Source: Mesorhizobium sp. B2-1-1
GTDB lineage: Bacteria > Pseudomonadota > Alphaproteobacteria > Rhizobiales > Rhizobiaceae
Assembly (NCBI RefSeq): GCF_006442975.2
Contig: NZ_CP083954.1
Location: 2,177,501 to 2,241,500, forward strand
Length of the DNA: 64,000 bases
Reading direction: 5' to 3'
In this document: piece after piece, positions 44,165 to 52,876 of the stretch
Layout: each line of letters opens with the position of its first letter
How positions within the stretch are numbered: position 1 is the stretch's first letter
Notes under the pieces: model-generated
Seen by the model: the letters and a program-made list of their open reading frames with translations, nothing else
Databases searched by the model: none
What the model was told of the DNA's origin: nothing
Program-made: the position numbers and the translations under genes

Positions 44165-45055
44165 TTGTCGCGCAGCATCGGGCTTGCCCATATCATCCGT
44201 CATGATGACGGCACCTCGTCAGGTGTCTGGGGCATTTATACGTTGCAAAGCGCCTTCCAGCCGATCTTCGCCTTCAGGGAAGGCAAGCTGTCGGTTGCCG
44301 CCTTCGAGGGCTTGATCCGGCCGTTCCGCGACGGCGAGCCGCAATCGCCAATGAGCTTCTTCAGCACCTGCCCGGCCGCCGACCGGCTTCATGTCGAGGC
44401 GCTGACCAGGACGCTGCATCTGCTGAATGCCGGCGCCTGCCTGCCGCAGGAAGCGTCGATCTTCGTCAATTTCGATCCGTCGGTGTTCACCGAGCGCGCC
44501 GTTGCCGACAATGCCTTGCGCGAAATGCGCCTGGTGCTGCACGAGGCCGGCATCGATCCGGGCCGTGTCGTGTGCGAGGTGACCGAGCAGCGTCCAGCCT
44601 CGCAGGAGACCCTGCACGGTTTCGTCGCGGCGTTGAAGGGCAACGGCTTTCGCATTGCCGTCGATGACTATGGCGCCGACGATTCCGACATCAACCGCAT
44701 CAAGGAGTTGAAACCCGACATCGTCAAGTTCGATGCCCACTGGATCACGCAGTTGATGGAGTCCGGCGCCGGCTTCGCGCTGCTGACGTCCATGGTGAAA
44801 AGCTTCGAGGCACAAGGCATCCGCACCGTGTTCGAGGGCATCGAGGAAGGCTGGCAGCTGGAGCTGGCCGAGAAATCCGGGGCTTCGATGGTCCAGGGTT
44901 TCGTGCTGGCACGGCCGGAACTGGCGCCGACCAGCTTCCGCGTCTTCGGCAAGGACGGGCCGTCGCCTGTCGCCGACAGGGCATCTTCGGCCCCGGCCGC
45001 CGCGCCGCATACCGCGCGAGCGGCCAAAGCCTTTGGGCGCAGGGGCACACGATGA
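44165..45055 (+). CDS. EAL-domain protein (c-di-GMP phosphodiesterase or binder) 1
   Basis: About 296 residues if TTG 44165 is used (GGAGCGAGG upstream); TTG 44114 is an alternative and no ATG fits. The EAL motif appears as FEGLIRP. Conserved residues remain: Asn in FVNFDPSVF, Glu in CEVTEQ, the Asp pair in VDDYGADDSD, Lys in DIVKFDAHW, Glu in FEGIEE and Gln in VQGFVLARP. Loop 6 is DDYGADD instead of DDFGTG, which may weaken catalysis. No GGDEF or sensor domain. It overlaps the next gene by ATGA. Confidence 0.85.
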   Translation: MSRSIGLAHIIRHDDGTSSGVWGIYTLQSAFQPIFAFREGKLSVAAFEGLIRPFRDGEPQSPMSFFSTCPAADRLHVEALTRTLHLLNAGACLPQEASIFVNFDPSVFTERAVADNALREMRLVLHEAGIDPGRVVCEVTEQRPASQETLHGFVAALKGNGFRIAVDDYGADDSDINRIKELKPDIVKFDAHWITQLMESGAGFALLTSMVKSFEAQGIRTVFEGIEEGWQLELAEKSGASMVQGFVLARPELAPTSFRVFGKDGPSPVADRASSAPAAAPHTARAAKAFGRRGTR

Positions 45056-45900
45056 GGCCCGAGCGGCGGCGCGATGTCGGCGATGCGATTTTCATGGACG
45101 AGGTCGGTATCGAGTATGGCGTTTATGGCGACTTCCGCCTGCGCAGCGCCTACCAGCCGATCTTCGCGCCGCGCGGCCGCTTCCTGCACGCAATCGCGGT
45201 CGAGGGCCTGATCGAGCCGCATCGCGCCGGCCGGCCGGGCGCCGCACGGGCGTTCTTCGAAGGCGTCGCGGCCCAGGACCGGCTGTTCGTCGAAACCATG
45301 TGCCGGGTGCTGCATCTCAGGAATTTCCGCAATATCGGCGTCGATGGGCTCGATCTGTTCTTCAACTACAATCCATTGGTCAACGCCCGTCGGGGCCGGG
45401 CCTTGGCCGAAATCCGGCTGATGAGCAGGCATCTCGGCGAGCTCGGCCTGGCCCCCGGCATGCTGGTCTGCGAAATCACCGAACAGGCGGCCGACGACAC
45501 GCTGCTGGCCACGCTGGTACGCGAGATGCGCCGCGACGGCATCCGCATCGCCATCGACGATTTCGGCACCGGCCACTCGACCGAGGAGCGGGTCAGCCTG
45601 CTCAAGCCCGATATCGTCAAGATCGACGGTGGCTGGTTCGCGCAATTCTGCCGCCACGCCGCCGCCGAGCGGTTCTTCCGCCCGCTGGTCTCCAGCCTGC
45701 ACGACCGCGGCGCCAAGGTCCTGGTCGAGGGCATCGAACAGCCCACCCATCTGCGCGTCGCGCTCGATGGCGGCGTCGACCTGCTGCAAGGTTTTCTACT
45801 CGCCCGGCCGGCGCTGGCCGGGGTGATCTTCGACGAGCGACCGCTCGCCATCGACGCGCTGCTGGGCAGGGACAGCAAGGTGGTGCCGCTGTTCGGGTAG
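45052..45900 (+). CDS. EAL-domain protein (c-di-GMP phosphodiesterase) 2
   Basis: 282 residues; its ATG overlaps the previous stop (ATGA). Stand-alone EAL domain with VEGLIEP, NYNPLVN, CEITEQ, the canonical loop 6 DDFGTGHST, IVKIDGGW, VEGIEQ and LLQGFLLARP. The metal- and substrate-binding set looks complete, so it probably hydrolyses c-di-GMP. It is a tandem paralogue of the preceding gene, which has a degenerate loop 6. An active/regulatory pair is possible. Confidence 0.88.
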   Translation: MRPERRRDVGDAIFMDEVGIEYGVYGDFRLRSAYQPIFAPRGRFLHAIAVEGLIEPHRAGRPGAARAFFEGVAAQDRLFVETMCRVLHLRNFRNIGVDGLDLFFNYNPLVNARRGRALAEIRLMSRHLGELGLAPGMLVCEITEQAADDTLLATLVREMRRDGIRIAIDDFGTGHSTEERVSLLKPDIVKIDGGWFAQFCRHAAAERFFRPLVSSLHDRGAKVLVEGIEQPTHLRVALDGGVDLLQGFLLARPALAGVIFDERPLAIDALLGRDSKVVPLFG

Positions 45901-46013
45901 CGCCGTGTGCTACACATCAGCGGCGCTGATCGTCGCGCCAAAACTAATCATTGGTGAGGACGGCGCGGCTACGATAATCGCGTCTGCACATGGCAGCGCT
46001 CGGGGGACCAGCG

Positions 46014-46622
46014 ATGATACTTTACAGCATGATCGACAGCGGCAACTGCTACAAGCCGCGCCTGCTGATGGCCAAGCTCGGCCTCCCTTTCACCACTGTC
46101 GAGGTGAGTTCGCACACGGGCGATACGCGAAAAGCGGATTTCGTCGCCAAGAATCCGAATGCCATGGTGCCGCTGCTGGAACTCGACGACGGAAAGCGGA
46201 TCGCTGAATCCAACGCCATCCTGCTCTACCTCGCGGAGGGCACGCGCTTCCTGCCCGCGGACAAGTATGAGCGCGGGCTCGCCTATCAATGGCTGTTCTT
46301 CGAACAGTACAGCCACGAGCCCTATATCGCCGTGCGCAAGGCGCTGCTGACCTTTCCCGAAAGGGCCAAGGACGCGACGCCGGAGCGGCTGGCGGTGACA
46401 CTGGAGCGCGGCAACAAGGCGCTCGGTGTCATGAATAAATACCTGGAGAACAACGCGTTCTTCGCCGGAAGCGCCTACAGCGTCGCCGACATCGCGCTCT
46501 ACGCTTATACGCATACGGCGGAGCAGGGCGGCTTCCAGCTCGACGCCTACCCGGCGGTGGCTGCGTGGCTGAAACGAGTGGAAGCGGATCCGGGGCATGT
46601 GCCGATGGAGTGGGTGGGGTAG
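46014..46622 (+). CDS. Glutathione S-transferase family protein
   Basis: 202 residues from ATG 46014. Thioredoxin-like N-terminal domain: MILYSMIDSGNCYKPRLLMAKLGL with Ser/Cys near the catalytic position, NPNAMVPLLEL (cis-Pro) and the glutathione-binding ESNAILLYLAEGT. The C-terminal helical domain includes GSAYSVADIALYAYTHTA. Resembles beta-class and YfcG-like GSTs. Substrate unknown. Confidence 0.88.
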   Translation: MILYSMIDSGNCYKPRLLMAKLGLPFTTVEVSSHTGDTRKADFVAKNPNAMVPLLELDDGKRIAESNAILLYLAEGTRFLPADKYERGLAYQWLFFEQYSHEPYIAVRKALLTFPERAKDATPERLAVTLERGNKALGVMNKYLENNAFFAGSAYSVADIALYAYTHTAEQGGFQLDAYPAVAAWLKRVEADPGHVPMEWVG

Positions 46623-46725
46623 CTTTATCCTCAACCTCGTCGCCGCCTCGCGGCTCTTTGGGGGCGGGGCACGCGTCAACAGGCGCGAGGCCCGGCCGCC
46701 CATCGTCCGGGAAGCTGCGCGGGAG

Positions 46726-46980
46726 CTATTTCAACAGATGGTCGTAGTCGGCATAGGGTGCCGATCCAGAACCAGATCACATCTTCATTGTTGCGTATGG
46801 CAACAGCCGGTAGTTTCGTCGACCCGCGCCGACCAATAGCAACCGACCTGCTTGAAATGTAAGGAGGGATGAAAAGGATCGGAACGCAGTCTGAGAAAAC
46901 TCCCTGTCCGCCTTTGCTTTGATCGACGATGACAGTTTTTCATAAGCCTTCCAGAATGATGGAGAGGCGCCGTGATTCAC
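46726..46980 (-). pseudogene. RelE/ParE-type toxin, inactivated by frameshifts
   Basis: The GTG start at 46980 overlaps the antitoxin stop (GTGA). Frame 1 gives HGASPSFWKAYEKL and IKAKADREFS, the toxin N-terminus. The sequence then continues as LRSDPFHPSLHFKQVG in another frame, as AIRNNEDVIWFWIGT in a third, and as YADYDHLLK before TAG at 46726. Together they reconstruct an ordinary 80-90-residue toxin with at least three small indels. No full-length product can be made, so the toxin is dead. Confidence 0.75.
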
Positions 46981-47177
46981 AGAGGGCGAGTCCGGCCGGC
47001 GCGATGGTCAGCCAATGCCTGTTCGGCAAGCTTGTCCAATCGCCCCGCCCTCACGTCGGCCTCGATCTGCCGATCCCACAGGTCCGCCTGGAGCGCCTCG
47101 AACCATGCGGCAAACGCCTTCAACTCCTCGGGGCTCAGTTCGGTGATGGACTTTTCGATTTGCTCAAGCTTGGTCAT
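46977..47177 (-). CDS. Small antitoxin-like protein (orphaned)
   Basis: 66 residues from ATG 47177. The sequence MTKLEQIEKSITELSPEEL, AFAAWFEALQADLWDRQIEAD and LAEQALADHRAG is that of short helical antitoxins encoded just before RelE/ParE toxins. It is intact while the overlapping downstream toxin gene is frameshifted. It may persist neutrally, or be kept to neutralise related toxins elsewhere in the genome. Confidence 0.7.
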   Translation of the reverse strand: MTKLEQIEKSITELSPEELKAFAAWFEALQADLWDRQIEADVRAGRLDKLAEQALADHRAGRTRPL

Positions 47178-47250
47178 GGCCGGATAATACCACTCTAGTG
47201 GTACCACAGGTGGGACTCCAGGGTCGGCTTTACATGCCTGGAATCCAGGC

Positions 47251-47277
47251 AAATAAAAAGGCGGGACAATGCCCGCC
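47251..47277 (-). terminator. Rho-independent terminator, minus strand
   Basis: On the minus strand GGCGGG and CCCGCC pair around a 6-base loop (47277-47260), followed by TTTTTATTT (47259-47251). It lies downstream of the cold-shock gene and upstream of the antitoxin, so it separates the two transcripts. Confidence 0.75.
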
Positions 47278-47401
47278 TTCCCATTTCGGTAGCCTGATCG
47301 GGAGCGTCCGGTCCGGGCTGGCAGCTATCTGCTGATCCGGCTTGTCGGGTCTTTCCGCTCCGGCGCGCTTCTCGCGCGACCGTCAGTACATCCGTGACTT
47401 G

Positions 47402-47433
47402 CCGCGCGCCCCGGGCTGTCGCCCGGCGCGCGC
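47402..47433. other. GC-rich hairpin just downstream of the cold-shock gene
   Basis: GCGCGC-CCGGGC and GCCCGG-GCGCGC arms pair around TGTC about ten bases after the csp stop codon. There is no T-run, so it may stabilise the 3' end or pause transcription ahead of the terminator at 47277-47251. Confidence 0.45.
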
Positions 47434-47444
47434 CATTTTCAAAA

Positions 47445-47657
47445 TCAGGCTGCCTTGCTCAGAGATCCAGCGGACGACTTGCCAGTGCGGCGGTCCTGCT
47501 CGATCTCGAAGTTGATCTTCTGGCCTTCGACCAGGGTCGACAGTCCAGCGCGCTCGACAGCGGAGATGTGGACGAAAACGTCCGCGCCGCCCGCGTCAGG
47601 CTGGATGAAGCCGAAGCCCTTGGTGGCGTTGAACCACTTGACCGTTCCAGTTGCCAT
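47445..47657 (-). CDS. cspA: Cold-shock-domain protein
   Basis: 70 residues, one cold-shock domain. RNP1 is KGFGFIQ and RNP2 VFVHISAV; the start [17 protein letters not shown] is typical of alphaproteobacterial CspA proteins. It binds single-stranded RNA or DNA and acts as an RNA chaperone. A long leader of about 130 nt (promoter at 47795-47823) suggests post-transcriptional, temperature-dependent control as in other csp genes. Confidence 0.95.
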   Translation of the reverse strand: MATGTVKWFNATKGFGFIQPDAGGADVFVHISAVERAGLSTLVEGQKINFEIEQDRRTGKSSAGSLSKAA

Positions 47658-47794
47658 AAAAATAGTCCTTCACATTTGCTTTGGTTTGACCGAACCGAGG
47701 TCCAGCCGGTGTGCATCGAGATTTTGGAGATAGACGTCAGCAAACGCGAAGATCGCGAGGCCCGGATCGATCGGCCGAAATATCAATGGGGTTG

Positions 47795-47823
47795 ATATAG
47801 GCTGCTTTCGCACGAAATACAAG
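47795..47823 (-). promoter_or_regulatory. Sigma-70-type promoter of the cold-shock gene
   Basis: On the minus strand CTTGTA (47823-47818), 17 bases, then CTATAT (47800-47795): a near-exact alphaproteobacterial housekeeping promoter (CTTGAC-N17-CTATAT). Transcription would start near 47788, giving an approximately 130-nt leader before ATG 47657. Confidence 0.75.
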
Positions 47824-47932
47824 ACTGCGTGAGAAAGCCGTGATCGAGGGACCGCCCAACGGCCGCCCCAATCCGGTGAAACCGTTGCGTCAGATGGCGC
47901 TGTCCGTGAGCCGCGCATCAGGGGAGAGGACC

Positions 47933-48262
47933 ATGAAGACCATTCTGCTGGCAGCATGCCTGACGCTGATTGCCGCCGAGGCGCAGGCGATCTCGCGCTA
48001 CGATCCGACGCGGATGGAGTGTGGCCGCGTGCAGGCGACGATCGCGCGGCAGGGCGCCGTCATCCTGCGTTACCAGTCGAGGCGGGTACCGGGACTGCCA
48101 CTCTACGACCGCTACGTGCAGAGCCAGCAATTCTGCACCATGGGCGAGGTGAGGACACGCGCCTATGTGCCGAGCGCCGATACGAAATCCTGCCCGGTCT
48201 ACAATTGCAAGCGACCGGACAACGACCGGCGTTTCCGCCGGCGGTTTTTTCATAACGACTAG
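47933..48262 (+). CDS. Small secreted Cys-containing protein
   Basis: 109 residues from ATG 47933, with GGGGAGAGGA upstream. Signal peptide MKTILLAACLTLIAAEAQA, mature part about 90 residues with four Cys (RMECGR, QFCTMGE, KSCPVYNCK) that could make two disulfides. Family not recognised, though similar short proteins are common in rhizobia. The last codons (RRFRRRFFHND) are read through a terminator-like hairpin at 48226-48250. Confidence 0.7.
   Translation: MKTILLAACLTLIAAEAQAISRYDPTRMECGRVQATIARQGAVILRYQSRRVPGLPLYDRYVQSQQFCTMGEVRTRAYVPSADTKSCPVYNCKRPDNDRRFRRRFFHND
48226..48250 (+). terminator. Terminator hairpin embedded in the 3' coding end
   Basis: CCGGCG (48226-48231) and CGCCGG (48236-48241) pair around TTTC, then CGG and six T. 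The stop codon of the small secreted protein gene follows about ten bases later, so transcription may end near or before it. Confidence 0.6.
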
Positions 48263-48290
48263 GCCATAGCCTGGCGCGGCTGTTATCGCG

Positions 48291-48860
48291 TCAAAATCCG
48301 AACGAGACCTGCGCTGGCGGCGGCGGGCCGACGCGCACGCCTTCCATGGCCAGCATCTTTTCCTTGGTGGTCGAGCCGCCGGGCGCGGAGAAGCCGCCGA
48401 TCTTGCCGCCGGCGGCGACGATGCGGTGACACGGAATGACCAGAGGCACCGGATTGGCGCCAAGCGCGGCACCCGTTTCGCGCGGCAGGCCGGCATGGCC
48501 GGCGCGCTTGGCCAGTTCGCCATAGGTGGTGGTTTCACCATAGGCTAGCTTTCGCGCCGCGCCATAGATGGCGAGGCGGAAATCGTCGATGCCGTCGAGA
48601 TCGACCGGCACGGAGGAGAAATCGACGTCCTCGCCTGCCGCATAGGCCTTGATCGAGGCGATCAGTTCGACCACCCACGGCGGCTGCACGGTAGCGGCCG
48701 AAACGCCGGCATGGCGCAGCAGCCGCCGTTCCACTGCCTCGCGGCTGCGTTCGGGCAGGCAGAGCCGGATCAGGCCCTTTTCGCTCCAGGCAATCCCCAT
48801 GAAGCCGATCACTGTTTCTAACACTGCGTGGCCGGCTGTGATCTGCGACGGCGTTTGCAT
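48291..48860 (-). CDS. ogt: Methylated-DNA-[protein]-cysteine S-methyltransferase
   Basis: 189 residues from ATG 48860, with AAAGGAG upstream. The active-site motif VIPCHRIV places the acceptor Cys at about residue 144. The DNA-binding helix region reads TTTYGELAKRAG, then GAALGANPVPL. It removes O6-alkyl groups from guanine in a suicide reaction. No Ada regulatory domain is fused, so it is an Ogt-type enzyme. Confidence 0.92.
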   Translation of the reverse strand: MQTPSQITAGHAVLETVIGFMGIAWSEKGLIRLCLPERSREAVERRLLRHAGVSAATVQPPWVVELIASIKAYAAGEDVDFSSVPVDLDGIDDFRLAIYGAARKLAYGETTTYGELAKRAGHAGLPRETGAALGANPVPLVIPCHRIVAAGGKIGGFSAPGGSTTKEKMLAMEGVRVGPPPPAQVSFGF

Positions 48861-49040
48861 GGCGTGCTCCTTTCGCAAAATGGCCAGAAACCGGCATTCA
48901 TGCCGGTACATATCAGGAACAATATGGCATTTCGGCCCGAGTCTCGCCACCCGAAAACCACCTGAGCGCCCCGATTGCTCGCCAGGAATCGCTGGTGTAA
49001 GGGATTTCTTAACATCCGACGAACCGGACCCGAACGCGGC

Positions 49041-49952
49041 TTGCCAGCAAAACAAACCCTTATCGCGCTCGGCGTGATCGCGGCCATGGCCTGCGTCAGC
49101 GGTTGCACGTCGACATCGCAGATGAAATCCGCGTCTTCCCTGACCGAAACAGCGACCGTCGCCGGCACCGATGCCGGCTTCACCATACCGTTGCCGGAGA
49201 CGGTTTCGGTGCTGCCGGAATCGTCGGGGATTACGCCCGTTCAAACCGCTGAGTTGTCCGCCGGCCCGACCACACAGGCGGCCGCGGCAACCGCGGCCTT
49301 TGCGGGAGCGACCCCAACCGCACCGGCCGTGCCGGCGGTGGTGACCGCCAATGCCTGGCAGGCGCCGCCGCCGGCTGGCGCCGGCGCACCAATCAAGGCG
49401 GCAGCCACCTACGCCACCGCCGGGCTCATCGTGCCGGCGATCGCCAGGAACGATCAGAAAGCCATGCCCGGCGTGCAGCAGGCGGCCTATGTTGTGCCGC
49501 AGAATCCGGCTGCCCTCGTCCAGTTTCCTGCCGCTCCGGTGCAGGAAGAGCATGCGACCGGCGTGCGCGGCGATATCGACCGGCTGATCGTAAAATACGC
49601 CGCGTTTTATCAGGTGCCGGTCGACCTTGTGCGCCATGTCGTCAACCGCGAAAGCACCTTCAATCCCAAAGCCTACAACAACGGCCATTGGGGGCTGATG
49701 CAGATCAAGCACGCGACGGCGCGCGGCATGGGCTATGACGGACCGGCCAGGGGCCTGTTCGATGCCGAAACCAACCTGAAATACGCCGTCAAATACCTGC
49801 GTGGCGCCTGGCTGGTGTCGGACGGCAACGCCAAGCGCGCCGACTGGCTCTACCAGACCGGCTACTATTTCGACGCCAAGCGCAAGGGCCTGCTCGAGGC
49901 GACCGGCCTCGGCGTCGACCGCAAGCGGCGCCGCCTGCTGCCCGACGCCTGA
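49041..49952 (+). CDS. Lytic transglycosylase-domain lipoprotein
   Basis: About 303 residues. I place the start at TTG 49041 because it gives an ideal lipoprotein signal (LPAKQTLIALGVIAAMACVSGC); TTG 48975 would add 22 residues. No ATG fits. An Ala/Pro/Thr-rich linker of about 130 residues precedes an SLT domain: RHVVNRESTFNPKAYN (catalytic Glu), GHWGLMQIKHATARGMGY, NLKYAVKYLRGAW. It cleaves peptidoglycan and is probably outer-membrane anchored. Confidence 0.85.
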   Translation: MPAKQTLIALGVIAAMACVSGCTSTSQMKSASSLTETATVAGTDAGFTIPLPETVSVLPESSGITPVQTAELSAGPTTQAAAATAAFAGATPTAPAVPAVVTANAWQAPPPAGAGAPIKAAATYATAGLIVPAIARNDQKAMPGVQQAAYVVPQNPAALVQFPAAPVQEEHATGVRGDIDRLIVKYAAFYQVPVDLVRHVVNRESTFNPKAYNNGHWGLMQIKHATARGMGYDGPARGLFDAETNLKYAVKYLRGAWLVSDGNAKRADWLYQTGYYFDAKRKGLLEATGLGVDRKRRRLLPDA

Positions 49953-49957
49953 GCGAA

Positions 49958-50446
49958 ATGCCCGAACCGCGCCCGCCGGCTCCGAACGACATCCGGCTGC
50001 GCAAGATCCTCGACGAGACGCTGGTTCCCGCGCACTGGTCGGATGGCTTTGTCATGCGCACCCTCGAGCCCGGCGATGCGCCGGCCTTGCATGCGCTGCT
50101 GACCGAAGTGTTCGACGATGGCGCCGACGGCCCGTTCGACGAATGGTGGCCACGCATCTCAGGCGACCCCGAATTCGATTCTGCGCTCTGTTTCCTCGTC
50201 ATCGACGCCAAGGGCCTGCTGGTGGCGGCGGCGCTGTGCTGGACGAGCGCCTTCGTCAGGGATCTCGCCGTGCATCCGCAGGCGCGCGGCAGGGGCATCG
50301 GCGAGGCGCTGATGTGGCACGCCTTCGCCGTCTTTCGCGAACGCGGCGCAGACCATGTCGACCTCAAGACCAACACGGTGGAAAATGCCGCCGCTGTCAG
50401 GCTCTATCAGCGGCTTGGGATGAGCCCTGTCGCCTGGGAAGGCTGA
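49958..50446 (+). CDS. GNAT-family N-acetyltransferase
   Basis: 162 residues, starting five bases after the transglycosylase gene stop. The acetyl-CoA-binding motif is VHPQARGRGIGEALMWHAF, followed by DLKTNTVENAAAVRLYQRLGM. Substrate unknown. Close spacing suggests cotranscription with the upstream gene. Confidence 0.87.
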   Translation: MPEPRPPAPNDIRLRKILDETLVPAHWSDGFVMRTLEPGDAPALHALLTEVFDDGADGPFDEWWPRISGDPEFDSALCFLVIDAKGLLVAAALCWTSAFVRDLAVHPQARGRGIGEALMWHAFAVFRERGADHVDLKTNTVENAAAVRLYQRLGMSPVAWEG

Positions 50447-50593
50447 AGCCGCGGCCCGGCCCACCGCCGCTCGCGGGCATCGCTCGGGAACCCAGAGCGC
50501 CGCTCCGCATTCAAAGAGTGGTGGAGGGGTCCGACGAGCTTCCGGAGCCTCGAAGGCTTGCGTCGCCGTTCCGAAAGGAGATCCTCCGCCGCC

Positions 50594-51862
50594 ATGAGGC
50601 TCTTTCACGCATTTGCCACGTTGGTCGCTGCCGCGATGATTGCGGCTGTGCCTGCGCGAGCCGTCGAATTGTCGATCGTATCGGGCGACACAGGAATCGG
50701 CATCAAGGTGCTGCGTGAAATCCTCGACCGCTATGAGAAGGACAGCGGCAACAAGGTCAGCATCGTCGTCATGCCGGCATCCGGGACCGACCAGTTCGGC
50801 CAGTACAGGCTGTGGCTTGCCGCCGGCAATAGCGATATCGACGTCTACCAGACCGATGTGATCTGGGCGCCGCAGCTCGCCAGCCAGCTTGTCGACCTGA
50901 CCGCGGCGACCAAGGATGTCGTCGGCGCCCATTTCCCCTCGATCATCCAGTCGCAGACCGTCAACGGCAGGCTGGTGGCGCTGCCGATCTTCACCGATGC
51001 GCCGGCGCTCTACTACCGCAAGGACCTGCTCGACAAATACGACGCCAAGGTGCCTGCCACCTGGAAGGAGCTGGCCGACACCGCCAGGCTGGTCATGGAC
51101 AAGGAACGGGCTGCCGGCAACAAGGACATCTGGGGCTTCGTCTTCCAGGGCAATGCCTATGAGGGGCTGACCTGCGACGCGCTGGAATGGGTGATGTCGA
51201 ACGGCGGCGGCCAGATCATCGAGCCGGACGGCACCATCTCGATCAACAACCCAAAAGCGGCGGCAGCGCTCGACACGGCCAAAGGCTGGGTCGGAACCAT
51301 CGCGCCACCCGGCGTGCTGGCCTATCAGGAAGAGGAATCGCGCGGCGTGTGGCAGACCGGCAATGCGGTCTTCATGCGCAACTGGCCCTACGCCTATGCA
51401 CTAGGCAATTCCGAAGGCTCGCCGATCAAGGGCAAGTTCGACGTAGCGCCGCTGCCGGCCGGCACCGGCGAAGGCGCGCGTCCGGCGGCGGTGCTGGGTG
51501 GCTGGAATCTTGCCGTGTCCAAATATTCCAAGCACCCGGACGCTGCGATCGGGCTCGTCAAATTCATCGCCTCGCCCGCGATGCAGAAATACCGCGCGCT
51601 GAGGAACTCCAGCCTGCCGACCATCCAGGCGCTCTATGACGATACCGACATCGCCAGACAACAGCCGATCGTTCCGCGCTGGAAGCAGATCTTCCTCAAT
51701 GCGGTGCCGCGTCCCTCGGCCGCGGCCAGGATCAAGTACAACGAGGCGTCGAGCCAATTCTGGAACGCCGTCCACAAGACGCTGTCGGGCGATGGCACCG
51801 CGGGCGACAATCTGGCCGACCTCGAAGCCATGCTGACCAGGCTGAAGGGGCGTGGCTGGTGA
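50594..51862 (+). CDS. Sugar ABC transporter, periplasmic binding protein
   Basis: 422 residues from ATG 50594, with AAAGGAG upstream. Signal peptide cleaved after VPARA. Family 1 extracellular binding fold (IDVYQTDVIWAPQLA; LPIFTDAPALYYRKDLLDKY; FMRNWPYAYAL; AVLGGWNLAVSKYSKHPDAA). Closest in style to rhizobial trehalose/maltose/alpha-glucoside binders (ThuE, AglE), by memory. It leads an operon with two permease genes. Confidence 0.87.
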   Translation: MRLFHAFATLVAAAMIAAVPARAVELSIVSGDTGIGIKVLREILDRYEKDSGNKVSIVVMPASGTDQFGQYRLWLAAGNSDIDVYQTDVIWAPQLASQLVDLTAATKDVVGAHFPSIIQSQTVNGRLVALPIFTDAPALYYRKDLLDKYDAKVPATWKELADTARLVMDKERAAGNKDIWGFVFQGNAYEGLTCDALEWVMSNGGGQIIEPDGTISINNPKAAAALDTAKGWVGTIAPPGVLAYQEEESRGVWQTGNAVFMRNWPYAYALGNSEGSPIKGKFDVAPLPAGTGEGARPAAVLGGWNLAVSKYSKHPDAAIGLVKFIASPAMQKYRALRNSSLPTIQALYDDTDIARQQPIVPRWKQIFLNAVPRPSAAARIKYNEASSQFWNAVHKTLSGDGTAGDNLADLEAMLTRLKGRGW

Positions 51863-52875
51863 CGCCACAACGCGCCTCCATGTCCCGCCCGGCGCGAGGG
51901 ATGACAGAAGCGGAGCCGAGGCCTGAAGCCGTGGCGACCCACCGCCCGCGCTCGCGGCTGATGCGCCAGCGCGTGCGTTCGGCCTGGCTGTTCCTGGCGC
52001 CGATGCTCCTGGTGCTCGCCGCCGCTGCCGGCTGGCCGCTCGCCCGCACGGTCTATTTCAGTTTCACCGACGCTTCGCTGGCCGATCTCGACGCCCGCCA
52101 GTGGGCAGGTTTCGCCAATTACTTCTCGGTGCTGCGCATGCCGAGCGGCCGGGTGCTCTATGATGGTGTGCTGGCCGATCCGATCTGGTGGAGCGCCGTC
52201 TGGAACACGGTGCGCTTCGCGGTGATTTCGGTGACTTGCGAGACGATCCTCGGCATCGTCGTCGCGCTGGTGCTCAATGCCGAATTCCCGGGCCGCGGCA
52301 TCGTCAGGGCGGCGATCCTCATCCCCTGGGCGATCCCGACCATCGTCTCGGCCAAGATGTGGCAGTGGATGCTCAACGACCAGTTCGGCATCATCAATGT
52401 GGTTCTGCTCAATCTCGGCCTGATCGACACCAAGATCGCCTGGACGGCCAACGCCGACACGGCGATGGCGGCCGTGCTGGTCGTCGACATCTGGAAGACG
52501 ACGCCGTTCATGGCGCTGCTCATCCTTGCCGCGCTGCAGATGCTGCCGCGCGAGATCATCGAGGTCGCCAGGCTCGACGGCGCCAATCCGTGGCAGATAT
52601 TCTGGCGGGTGACCTTGCCGCTGATCCGGCCTGCGGTGATGGTGGCGGTGATCTTCCGCGCGCTCGACGCGCTGCGCATCTTCGACCTCATCTATGTGCT
52701 GACGCCCAACAATGTGCACACCAAGTCGATGTCGGTGTTCACCCGCGAGAACCTGTTCGAGTTCGACAAATTCGCCTACGGCTCGGCCGCCTCGACGCTG
52801 CTGTTCCTCATTCTTGCCCTTCTCACCATGGCCTATATCCGGATCGGCCGGATCAGCCTCGAGGGGGGCCGCTGA
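51859..52875 (+). CDS. Sugar ABC transporter permease, MalF-type
   Basis: 338 residues from GTG 51859, overlapping the binding-protein stop (GTGA); internal ATGs at 51880 and 51901 are alternative starts. Six TM helices begin at SAWLFLAPMLLVLAAAAGWPL. The EAA motif that contacts the ATPase is EVARLDGANPWQIFWRVTLPLI. Works with the next permease and a separate ATPase. Confidence 0.9.
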   Translation: MTPQRASMSRPARGMTEAEPRPEAVATHRPRSRLMRQRVRSAWLFLAPMLLVLAAAAGWPLARTVYFSFTDASLADLDARQWAGFANYFSVLRMPSGRVLYDGVLADPIWWSAVWNTVRFAVISVTCETILGIVVALVLNAEFPGRGIVRAAILIPWAIPTIVSAKMWQWMLNDQFGIINVVLLNLGLIDTKIAWTANADTAMAAVLVVDIWKTTPFMALLILAALQMLPREIIEVARLDGANPWQIFWRVTLPLIRPAVMVAVIFRALDALRIFDLIYVLTPNNVHTKSMSVFTRENLFEFDKFAYGSAASTLLFLILALLTMAYIRIGRISLEGGR

Positions 52876-52876
52876 G

